Part shown: positions 9,991-20,200 of the stretch, in pieces
How positions within the stretch are numbered: the stretch's first letter is position 1
How the letters are laid out: every line of letters starts with the position of its first letter
Assembly (NCBI RefSeq): GCF_002775205.1
Contig: NC_036464.1
Coordinates: 25,465,788 to 25,529,787, forward strand
Reading direction: 5' to 3'
DNA: 64,000 nucleotides
Source: Xiphophorus maculatus
Taxonomy: Eukaryota; Chordata; Actinopteri; Cyprinodontiformes; Poeciliidae
Translations under genes and position numbers: made by a program
Notes under the pieces: model-generated
Databases searched by the model: none
What the model was told of the DNA's origin: nothing
Seen by the model: the letters and a program-made list of their open reading frames with translations, nothing else

Positions 9991-10255
9991 GTTCCCCTGG
10001 TAAGGCGGGTGTGACCGGTGTAGGTAGGGAGGGGGGTGGGGGGGGGGTGGCGCCCGTCCGAGCCGTAGCCCGGAGCGAGCGAGCGAGCGAGCGACTTTCG
10101 TTCCGGGCCCCCGCGGACGGGGCGGGCCGGCCCCTAACCCTACCCTACCCTTATAACCCAAACCCAAGTTTCTTCACTTACCTTAACCTCACCCAAGGTT
10201 CTTCACTTACCCTAACCAAACCCAAGATTCTTCACTTAACCTAACCCTAAAATGT
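9991..10255. repeat. CpG block and degenerate telomere-like ~30-bp repeat at right module end
   Basis: The G-rich and gagcgagcgagcgagcgac blocks repeat the left-module end and again run from ggcgggccggcccc into ctaaccctaccctaccc. The telomere-like part is followed by three ~30-bp units of the type cccaagtttcttcacttacc (about 10,164-10,250) whose tails keep cctaaccc. Beyond 10,255 the sequence becomes ordinary AT-rich DNA. Confidence 0.75.
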
Positions 10256-10880
10256 GTAGTTTAATCCTCCCAAAGCGTAAATTTGGGCATTAAACTTAAA
10301 CATCTGACCATGTTTATGAATTATTCTTGATTTACAATTAATTTTGCTTCTTCTATATCAAATTCTAAAAATGATCACTCATATCTAAACATATTCTTGT
10401 CTCCCTTACCACAAGTTTATATAATTACAAACAAGTTTTGCAGTGTTAAGTGTGAAAGCTAATGGTGAATACATCATCCATACAGGGTCGCAGATTACAA
10501 GATAATCTGAGATCACAGGCTTGATTGACAGCGCTAAGACCCTCCTCTTGGCTCTGATTGGTTGCTTCTGACTAAAACGCCTTGGCTTAGGGGTCGAGAA
10601 GGAGAATCATATTTGTATAACACATTTCAGCAACAAAGAAGTTGTACCTGTCATTGACACATTCTCTCACACACCCTAATATATTTGGTAATCAAAGAAA
10701 GCAATAAAGACTAACTTTTGTGTAATAAACAATAACAAACATTACATTTTAAATAACCTACACATTTATTTATTTATTTGTCAGGAAATGTGTTTTTGTT
10801 GTTCTCCTTCTGGCCTCCCCTTCCACCTCGTTTAATTAGTGCAGGTGTTTTGTGTTCGCAATCATGTGTTCAGCCTATTT
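10256..10880. other. Unannotated AT-rich flank beside the rDNA block
   Basis: No coding exon, RNA gene or recognisable transposon was found. It contains a stretch with two short direct motifs around 10,495-10,590 (tgattgacagcgctaagacc, ctctgattggttgcttctga) that looks like part of an unidentified interspersed repeat. Confidence 0.4.
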
Positions 10881-10883
10881 GAA

Positions 10884-11460
10884 TTTCAGGTGGCTAAAAT
10901 ATAAGGTTCCCCCCTCACAAGTTTGGCAAATAATGATTAAATGTTTTCAAACTTACAAGATTTGTTGTTGATGATAAGAGCAATAAACAGAGTTAAAGAC
11001 TTGTTGGTAAATTAATTTGTTCCTGTGTTTTGGAGGGGGAACAGTTTATTTCAGGTGGCTAAAATATATGGTTCCCCCCTCATAACTTTGTCAAATAATG
11101 AGCAAATGCTACCAAACTAACATGATTTATTGTTGATGATGAAAGGAATAAACACAGTTAAAGACTTGTTGGTAAATTAATTTGTTCCCATGTTATTGAG
11201 GGGGAACGGTTTATTTCAGGCAGCTGAAATATCTATTTTCTCTCCTCCTCCCCCCATAACTCTGGCAAATACAGAGCAAATGTTTTCAAACTTACTTGAT
11301 TTATTGTTGATGATGAAAGGAATAAACAGAGTTAAAGACTTGTTGGTGAATTAATTTGTTCCCATGTTATTGAGGGGGAACTGTTTATTTTAGGCAGCTG
11401 AAATATCCATTCTCTACTCTCCTCCTCCCATAACTTTTGGGAATAAAGAGCAACTGTTGC
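10884..11460. repeat. ~165-bp tandem repeat, about 3.5 copies
   Basis: The marker tttcaggtggctaaaatat and its variants occur at about 10,884, 11,049, 11,214 and 11,388, giving spacings of 165, 165 and ~174 bp. Units share gttaaagacttgttggt and a gagggggaac box. Divergence is moderate, so the array is old. No coding potential. Confidence 0.8.
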
Positions 11461-11954
11461 CAAATTCTCAAAAAATGTTATGTGTGATACCCTGTAGTAT
11501 ACTAGAAATTTCCTTACTACTGTAATCTGTCATATTTTACATTATAATGGGATTTACCAGAAAGTCCACACTCTCGTCTTTTCAGGAAGTCTTAATTTTT
11601 GTGCCATGCTTTCGGCCAGCTTCCATCCTCTTATATCAGCAATGAAAAATTATAAATACACACTACGTGTTGGAAAACTGTGTTTTGGTGACTGACTTTT
11701 ATTTCTGTCAGGCGGAAGTGACAAAAGTTGGAAAAAGACCGATTCTCTTGGCGTTTAAAATAACACAAAACAGCGTAAAAAGACCTCGTTTATTTAATTA
11801 TTTTTACAATTTTGTAAACAATAGCTGCCGATTAAACTAAATGTTACAAGCTTGACATGATTAACTGAATTGTTTTTACCGAGAAATCGATCAGAAGCGC
11901 CGTGAAAATGGTCAGATCCGCCTCTCTGGCTGTAATGCGCGCTCCCGACACAGG

Positions 11955-12032
11955 GGATTTTCACAGGGGAACAGATTTTCACAGGGGAACAGATTTTCAC
12001 AGGGGAACAGATTTTCACAGGGCGAACAGAAT
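11955..12032. repeat. 18-bp minisatellite, about 4 copies
   Basis: The unit gattttcacaggggaaca is repeated four times with an 18-bp period, the last copy carrying an extra c. It translates in frame as a six-residue repeat within a small forward ORF, but there is no sign that this is a gene. Confidence 0.85.
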
Positions 12033-12181
12033 TAGCTGGGGAACAGGATTTCGCACAAGACAAACTGTGTGGAATTTTCGGTTTCCCTTCGTATTTATGG
12101 ACAACCAGCAGGGGGCGCCAAAAAACAATTATGAAACATAATTTAGCAAGAATTTAATTCGTTAATCTTATCTAATACCCG

Positions 12182-12250
<69 letters not shown>

Positions 12251-12263
12251 AATATATATATAC
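12182..12263. repeat. (CA)n microsatellite with adjoining (TA)n
   Basis: About 27 CA dinucleotides (12,184-12,236) pass into about a dozen TA/ATA units. This is a typical fish dinucleotide microsatellite, directly left of the first copy of the 660-bp repeat. Confidence 0.95.
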
Positions 12264-12286
12264 CACTTCCGCCTCTCAAACTGAGA

Positions 12287-12955
12287 TTCGTCAACCTTTT
12301 TTGTGCTTTCTTGGACTTGATTTTCAACACTGAGGCCAAACTGCTAAAATTGAGTCCTTTTTGTTTATTAGCGACTGCCATACACAAGACTGTTGTTTGA
12401 CCTGAAGGAAGGGAGAAAAAGAGAATTTGTCGACAGAAATAGATAAACTGCTAACTTTAGATAGAGAAGATTTGGCACTAATGTGAAGGATTTTGTCACT
12501 GTTTTAATTTAAGAAAATTACATGTGCACAAAGATGTAATCTCAGAAAAACATGTTAGGAAGGGTGAGGAAGGGAGTGTGGAATTAGACTTGGAAAAGTA
12601 GAGCAGAGTGTCTGCAAAATGTTGAATTTATGGAAAACTTTGTTTAGCAACCTTAGCAATGAGAAATCCACTGCTGATTTTCAGCTTTAGCAAACCTTAA
12701 TGCACTGGGGTTGCTAAAGCTGAAAATCAGCAGTGGATTTTTCATTGCTACCCTAGTTTAGACGTATGATATCAATGAGCAAAATCCTTTTGTCAAGGAA
12801 CATTAAACATGTACTAAGTTGTACAAAAAATGTGATTCACAAATACACTGCGACGAAACCACAGTGTACATATTTGGAAACCCACAGTATGTGATGCGTC
12901 AAATATTTGTACAATGTTGTTAATCATCTGCTTTGTGTTGTTGTCAAGAGTTTAC
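12287..12955 (+). mobile_element. 660-bp interspersed repeat, copy 1
   Basis: The sequence from attcgtcaaccttttttgtg to gttgttgtcaagagttta is repeated in the same orientation at 14,960-15,641 with about 97 % identity by eye (a handful of substitutions and a 10-bp indel). Both copies contain an internal hairpin with ~40-bp arms (here about 12,655-12,752: caatgagaaatccactgctg against its complement). This copy lies between two copies of a 23-bp sequence (cacttccgcctctcaaactg plus aga) at 12,265-12,287 and 12,960-12,983. It resembles an unclassified non-autonomous transposon. Confidence 0.65.
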
Positions 12956-12956
12956 G

Positions 12957-13111
12957 TCACCTCCGCCTCTCAAACTGAGAGGCGGAAGTGACGTACAATT
13001 ACTACGCGGCCCATCCAATCTGATGGTTTTGTTGTGTCAGTTAAATGAGGTTATGTCGCGATATTTCGCCTCTTTAAGAAAACGGAAATAAACACTTCCA
13101 CAAGGCTGGAT
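12957..13111 (+). promoter_or_regulatory. lnpk: Probable lnpk promoter and 5'-UTR exon
   Basis: A near-perfect palindrome (cctccgcctctca-aac-tgagaggcggaag) ends in ggcggaagtgacgtac, which joins an ETS-type GGAAGTG and a CRE-like TGACGTA. A ccaat box follows at about 13,015. A strong donor, gtaagtatgg at 13,112, could close a non-coding first exon that splices to the acceptor before 14,234. There is no TATA box, which suits a housekeeping gene. The transcription start was inferred, not seen. Confidence 0.4.
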
Positions 13112-14284
13112 GTAAGTATGGCTCAGAAAGACCAGATAAAATTGCGAAGTGTTGTGTTGCGGTGGCGTTAGCATGCTATTGGTTTAGCTAGCCTCCATCA
13201 CCAGTCACCATTGACTCTTCTGTTATGATTTTGTTTCTCGGCTGCTGGAGGTGAAGTACCAATCACCAATATACCTGCGAAAAGTGTTCCGTTTCGTTAT
13301 TACATGGTATTTTTATGTGTAAAATCAAGAGACTACTGCTGCATTATGAATATGACGTTTATGTCCCGTTACTGTTTTTGGAATCGTCTTGGAAGTCAAA
13401 AATAATATTGATACAAAGAGAGCAAATTAGTACAAGACTCATTTAGGTCACGAGGGAATATGTTTGGCATATTTATTAGAAAACATCAGGGTGTGTGGGG
13501 TTTTGTTTATAGTAACCACTTTATGGTTCTAATCCAGGTGAAGCACATTATGTAGAACTTTTTCCTCAAGACTGATGGAAATAATAATTTTAGAATCGCT
13601 TCAACCTCAGTATGTCTGATATTGTAGATGGAGTTTAAAATGAGCAAAGGCTGCAATGAGATTCTCACAGTAAAACATCAAATACCTAGGTAACACATAG
13701 ATGATCAAAGGTGGAACAATTTTATCAATTTATTTAAGATTTGAATTTCAATACAAAGGTGGAAAACATAGAATAAATACTCACTGAATTTACTTGTAGT
13801 TTCCCAGTACTGATTTGGAAATATTATACAGTTATGTAGCATAACAAACTGATATTTTCTGGTTAATTATTGAGGCTCTTTTCACCTGTAGACCCTGCAG
13901 TTGGTAGCTTGGCCGTTCTGTAATTTGAAATCATGTAACTTCCACAAGACTGTCTTTGTAAACACGTCCAGATGTCCAAATTTGTCTTAATGATATCACC
14001 CTTACCCTGCTGTGTGTTTGTCCAGGCCAATGTGTGTGTTGTATTTTCAAAACCTTGTAAAAGGAACTTAAATACAGGTTAAATACAGAAAGTCGTACAG
14101 GAGGCTTTCTTAATCTTGGCGTCATGGAAGCTTACATGTGCAGTTTACCATTAGCTAAATAAAAAGCTACAACTGTTAAGATTGTGTTTTTTTCCTTTAA
14201 ATGCATAAAACCTGAAACCTTTCTGTTTTTCAGTGAACCTGAAACGTTAGTGAACCAGAGGAGGCCTCTGTCTCTGTCACAGTT

Positions 14285-17200
14285 ATGGGAGCGTTAATAT
14301 CTCGATGGAAGGTATGCAAATCGTTAAAAAAATGTTAGTCTAACTTGGAAGATTGGATTTTTCTGAACCTAAACATCTTGTACCACTAAGAAGATGACAA
14401 CTGTGTCTCAGCAATATCATCATATAACTGACAGTGACATTGGAGGTAGTGGTAATGATTCGTTCATTCATCTACGTAGTTACCATCCATCATGGCCAAG
14501 AGCCCAGGCTTTCTTGGCTTCTGATTGTTTCTTTGTTCAAACCTCCACTATTCATACCTCAGTAGAATAGTAGTTGTGTTTAAGGGAGTGGTCACTGTAG
14601 ATCAGGGATTGACTAATAAATGGTAAATAGCATGTACTTGTATTGTGTTTTATTAAATTCCGAGGACCCCAAAGTGCTTTAGACTACTTTCAGTCATTCA
14701 CACATTCACATGCTGACATTGGCAAGCTATTGGATTGTCCTGATTACAGGACGAACACCTACCACCATTGCCACTGTTGTCGCAATAACGTAACACAAAG
14801 TTAAAATGACTTCATATTGGCATTAGACAAAGTTAGCCTTAATATCTGTAAATATTAGTTTCTTTGTTTATTCCTTGAAATTAAAAGCTTTATATGCAAA
14901 TTCAGCGAGTTTTTCTTAATGTTTGTTTCAGCAAACAGGAAATATTTACATTTTAAATAGATTCGTCAACCTTTTTTGTGCTTTCTTGGACTTGATTTTC
15001 AACACTGAGGCCAAACTGCTAAAATTGAGTCCTTTTTGTTTATTAGCGACTGCCATACACAAGACTGTTGTTTGACCTGAAGGAAGGGAGAAAAAGAGAA
15101 TTTGTCGACAGAAATAGATAAACTGCTAACTTTAGATAGAGAAGATTTGGCACTAATGTGGGGGATTTTGTCACTGTTTTAATTTAAGAAAATTACATGT
15201 GCACGAAGATGTAATCTCAGAAAAACATGTTAGGAAGGGTGAGGAAGGGAGTGTGGAATTAGACTTGGAAAAGTAGAGCAGAGTGTCTGCAAAATGTTGA
15301 ATTTATGGAAAACTTTGTTTAGCAACCCTAGCAATGAGAAATCCACTGCTGATTTTCAGCTTTAGCAACCCTTAATGCACTGGGGTTGCTAAAGCTGAAA
15401 ATCAGCAGTGGATTTCTCATTGCTACCCTAGTTTAGACGTATGATATCAATGAGCAAAATCCTTTTGTCAAGGAACATTAAACATGTACTAAGTTGTACA
15501 AAAAATGTGATTCACAAATACACTGCGACAAAACCACAGTGTACATATTTAGAAACCCACAGTATGAGGAAAAACTGTGATGTGTCAAATATTTGTACAA
15601 TGTTGTTAATCATCTGCTTTGTGTTGTTGTCAAGAGTTTATTCAATTATGAATATCAAGATTAAAGGTGGAGATAGATGAACAGCTGTACAGATGCACAA
15701 TGTTGTTATTTACATTCAGGCAAAAATATGAATTTTGCCAATACATTTGCTTTATTTAGATGTTACTGAAAGATTCATAAATGAATGATTTAATGAAGCT
15801 GGCATTTATTCTCATTTCAGACCAAACAAACCACAGTAGAGGAGCTGGAGAACCTGGAGAAGGTTAGTTCTATTGGACTCAGTAAAGTCGCATTTGTGAT
15901 GAATTCTGGATTGTCTAGAACTTAACACAAGCTTCATATTCAACTACGTTTGCAATCTGACTAGAATAACCTCTAGAAAATGAATCTTGTATTATTTTCC
16001 ACCAAATTAAGTTTCTAATATTATTGTCTTCTATAGGAGATTAAGAAGTTGGAGGAGTTCAGAGGCAAAAATCAGCGATTACAAAAAGTAAAGGCAGAAA
16101 ACCATCGAACATGAGTAACCCTTAGTTGTTTGTTCTTGGACCTGAATGATGTGCTTCTATCTGTCTGCAGCTCTGGGTCGGTCGCTTGCTTCTTTACTCA
16201 TCTGTGCTTTACCTGTTCACTTCTTTCACCGTTTACTGTCTCTACCTACCTGATGAATGGCTACAGAGACTAGCCATGGCCCTGCCTTTCTTTATATACC
16301 CCATACTGTGAGTCTTGGTTTTCATTACCAATCCAAACAGTCTTTTAAATATCACTGTGTCCTGTTGGTATTTTAGATTTGTCCTATACCGTGTTTTCTG
16401 ATTTGGTTCGATTGGAGTTTATGAATTTAACAAGGCAATAAAAACTGAGGCAAGAGCCCCAACAGACGAGTTTGAAAATGTTGAGTGAAACACTAACCTC
16501 TGTCTTAATGTCTTGTTTCCATCTTTTCCAGTGTGTGGTTCATCAGGAAGCTGCTGCTTTTCCTGTTTTCCAAACTTACTGAGAGAAACCGTAAGTTCTC
16601 AGTCAGTCTTCTGAGGTTTCTTTCCTTTTATAAACCAGCAGCTGCATTTCCATTGACAATATAATTTGACATTTTGAAAATAAATTTGCTTAATAAAAAC
16701 ACATAAATCAAAAAAAACAACTTGTTTTTTGATGAAAAGTTTTGAGATTAGGATTAGGTGTTTTTTTGGCTGTATTAAAACTGGTTTATTTAGCAAAGCG
16801 GCAATAGAAACACTTTTTTTGCAACACTAGTCACATGATCAATAGTCTGATGTTGCCGTTGGGGGTGCACCAATTTCTCGGCAAGCTGATTTCCTGCATT
16901 TTGGCCCACCAGGTCATGTGGGTGCACTTCGACATGTTTACAGTTAATAGTAGTTATCCCACTGTTGCCAACTCAACAGCTTTCTTGCTATGTTGAGCAA
17001 CATAAAAAAAATTGGTATTGGCCAAAATCGGAATCGGCAGATAAGGCTTCTTAAAAGATTGGTAATCTGTGACCGGCCAAAAAAACTGCAATCGGTGCAC
17101 TCCTCGTTGCCTCAGGTGCAAACGACAAAAAAGAAGACAGGAAGTTGTTTAACAATGGTAACACAGTATGTTTTTAAATGACGTTGCATGAACAAACTTA

Positions 17201-20200
17201 TTCAAGTGTAATTTTAAATAATTATTTAATGGAAACACTGCAAATGTTTTTCAACAGTTTTAAATATAGACAAGGTTTTGTGCACATTTGTAATGAAAAC
17301 GCAGCTAGTGACGTAATATATTGTTTGCCTCGTTATGCGTACGGTGGGGGAAAATAAGTATTGGATACGCTGCTAGTGTTTCATGTTTCCTCACTTCCAA
17401 AGAATGGAGAGTTCTGTTATTTTCATAGCAGGTACACCTCAACTGTGAGAGAGATTTGAAAATAATCCAGAGAATGACATTGTCTGATTTTTAAGTAATT
17501 TGCATTTTATTGCATGAAATCTGTATTTCATACAATAAGTTGAGGTGTACCGATGATAAAAATTCCAGACCTCTCCATGCTATGTAGTTGGGGAAACGTA
17601 TTACTTGTTTTTCCTACTTCATATTGATGTAATTATTAATAGTTTAATCATTGAGTCATTTGCGACTTAGATGTATTATGATTATTCAGTTTCATATTAA
17701 AGAGTGAAAAGAGCTTCTTGGAATAAGTATTTTGTCACTTAGACTTTTGCTAGTTTTGCGACTGATATGTTTTCATTAATGAAGCTGACATGGATTTAAC
17801 TTCATTCTGATTCTATCCATGCATTGTGTGGAAACGTCAGTGGGACATTCACATCCATTTCACTAAACATGGCAGATATTCAGTCAGTGAAAAACTTAAC
17901 TGAAATTATTCTTGTTCTTCTTTTAGATGATAAACTTGAAGATCTGAAAGCTGCCAGGAAAAAAATTGTAAGTTGTGTACGCTTCACGTTGATTAATGAA
18001 ATGATATTTTAGTCATCGTTTTCAGTGAGTGTTGCCACGCCAATATCTCTAATACTTGGTTGGTTTCATTTAATAAACCTTTTGGGTTATTGAATGTTTT
18101 TATTCCGAATGTCATTTATTTTCTGACCTACAACCGAAGTTTCCTCTGGTTTTCTGTGTTCAGCTGGAGGAAGTGATGGAAACAGAGACGTACAAGACGG
18201 CCAAACTCATCCTCGAACGCTTTGATCCTGAAGCTAAAAACAGACGTGTAAGTGAAGAGATCTTGGACTCTTACATACCTGCTGCCATGTTTTTGTTTGT
18301 ATTTTACTTATGTTTATTTTGTAGGGACTGGAGTCGACACCGGTGGGTCCTCAGCTAACTCCCAGACCTGGTCAAGGTACGGCAGTCAGCGCTATGCTGT
18401 TGGCTGTTTGTGGAAAAATGAGCTATAGCTAGAGATGGTTGGTTCTAGCTATAGCTCTAGCTAGCAAGAACCAACCAGCTAGTTCTAGCTATAGTTATAA
18501 AATAAAGTTGTGTCTTTTCAGCAGAAATTCGTCAAAGGGGTATGAGACCGATGGGCTCCTCGGATGTCACGGGAATGACTCTCTCTCCAGGAACACGGCC
18601 TCAGATGGGACCTGTGGGTGAGAGGATGTTTTCCTACGTTGTTTGCATATAAACCATCTATAACAATACCATAGCACTCATCTAGTGTACGCTATACTGT
18701 AGCTCAGTAGGACGATCCACATATTGCTGCAGCATGGCCAGGTGCCTCGCCTTGGCCTGGAAGATCAGGATTGTGAACTGTTGTAGTCTGCTGAAATTCT
18801 TGATGCTGCTACCTTAGCTACTAATCATGTCAGATTTATGTAGCTGTCTATGAGAACTTGAATCTCTGACCAACATCACACCTTTGAGGTTCTAGGAATT
18901 GCAGATCGCATAAGAAAAGTTAAGTCAAGGGCTACTGGAATGAACAACTCATTCAACTTTAACTGAGTTCTTCTACTTTTTGAGTGTCTTTTGTCAGCTT
19001 TTACTTTTCCATCAGATATTGATTCTCTGTCAGCTCCAGGAGGACCTCCAGATAAATCCACCCCCAGCACTTCTATGCTCCAGGGAGCTGTGGAGAGGAC
19101 ACCCTGCACCCCGATTAGAGGTGTAGGTAGGTTCCCGTGAACTGGAGAATATTGCATCTGCAGGACCTTTATGTACGAGTTTCACTTTCTGAAGCCAAGT
19201 GACAAAAAATATAGAATATTCAGTTTTCTCTTTTTGGGAGTGTGGGGGGTTTTGCGTTATGTGTTCTGTAACATTAGTTTATGTATAAAAGTTGTATGTT
19301 TGGATTTTGCTGTAATTATTTCTGTGCATTTGGTCTGTTTGGTTGGAGGCATGTACTCCCCTGGTCCTCCATTACCAAGACCTATTCTGCCCAGAGAAAG
19401 AGGAACAGTTGACCGAGTCATCGAGTATCTGGTGGGAGACGGACCAGAGAAAAGGTAGAAGACCCATTATTGACTTTGAGCCTATAATAGATGAGGTTTG
19501 GAACTTGTACTCTCCAACATAAACTACTTATGAAGCTCCGCCATTGCTGTCTTAATCAAATTCATATAGAAATCCTACAAAAAAACAAGCTGTTTTCTTG
19601 TGAAAACATAGGAGACAGGAGACTGTTTTAAAATCTCAGGGCTCATTTAAAATGGTTGCAGTCTTAAGCTACATTAACACAGCAGGTGCTAATTCTCAAT
19701 TCCCATTGTTTTGCTGAAATCCAATTTTTATTTTATTTTTCGAGGGTTCATTCTATGACTGCAGTCTAACTTCTGTGTAAACGGTTTATACAACCCCAAA
19801 GTGATCTTCAAGCGCAGAAGAAAAAATGATGACTGTTTACAGAAATAACAATGGATGACGCCATCTATGGATGGATTTTAAAGCTTATTCACTATTGGGA
19901 GCCAGCAGTACTGTCACAAAATCGAAACAAGGCAAAAGAAGCTAACAAAACGAAAGCCTAGCATTTAGCTATGACTTTCTGTGGAGTGTTGACTGCAGCT
20001 TCTGTAGAGAAGTCATTTTGGATGTGTTGCCAGAGATGAGAGTGGTGGGATTGTGATGTGCTGCACTGGCACAGACTTCTTTCATAAGTTCATAATCATA
20101 ATTTTCAGCCATTATTTACATCTAGATTTACAGCATATGACTTCTTGTTGTGCAGAATTATGTCTAATATCAATGACATAAATGTTGGATATAATCCAGC

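Noticed and set aside
12287..15641. LTR retrotransposon with two 660-bp LTRs
   Set aside because: The ends lack TG...CA, there is no gag-pol or primer site, and the interval contains the lnpk 5' exons.
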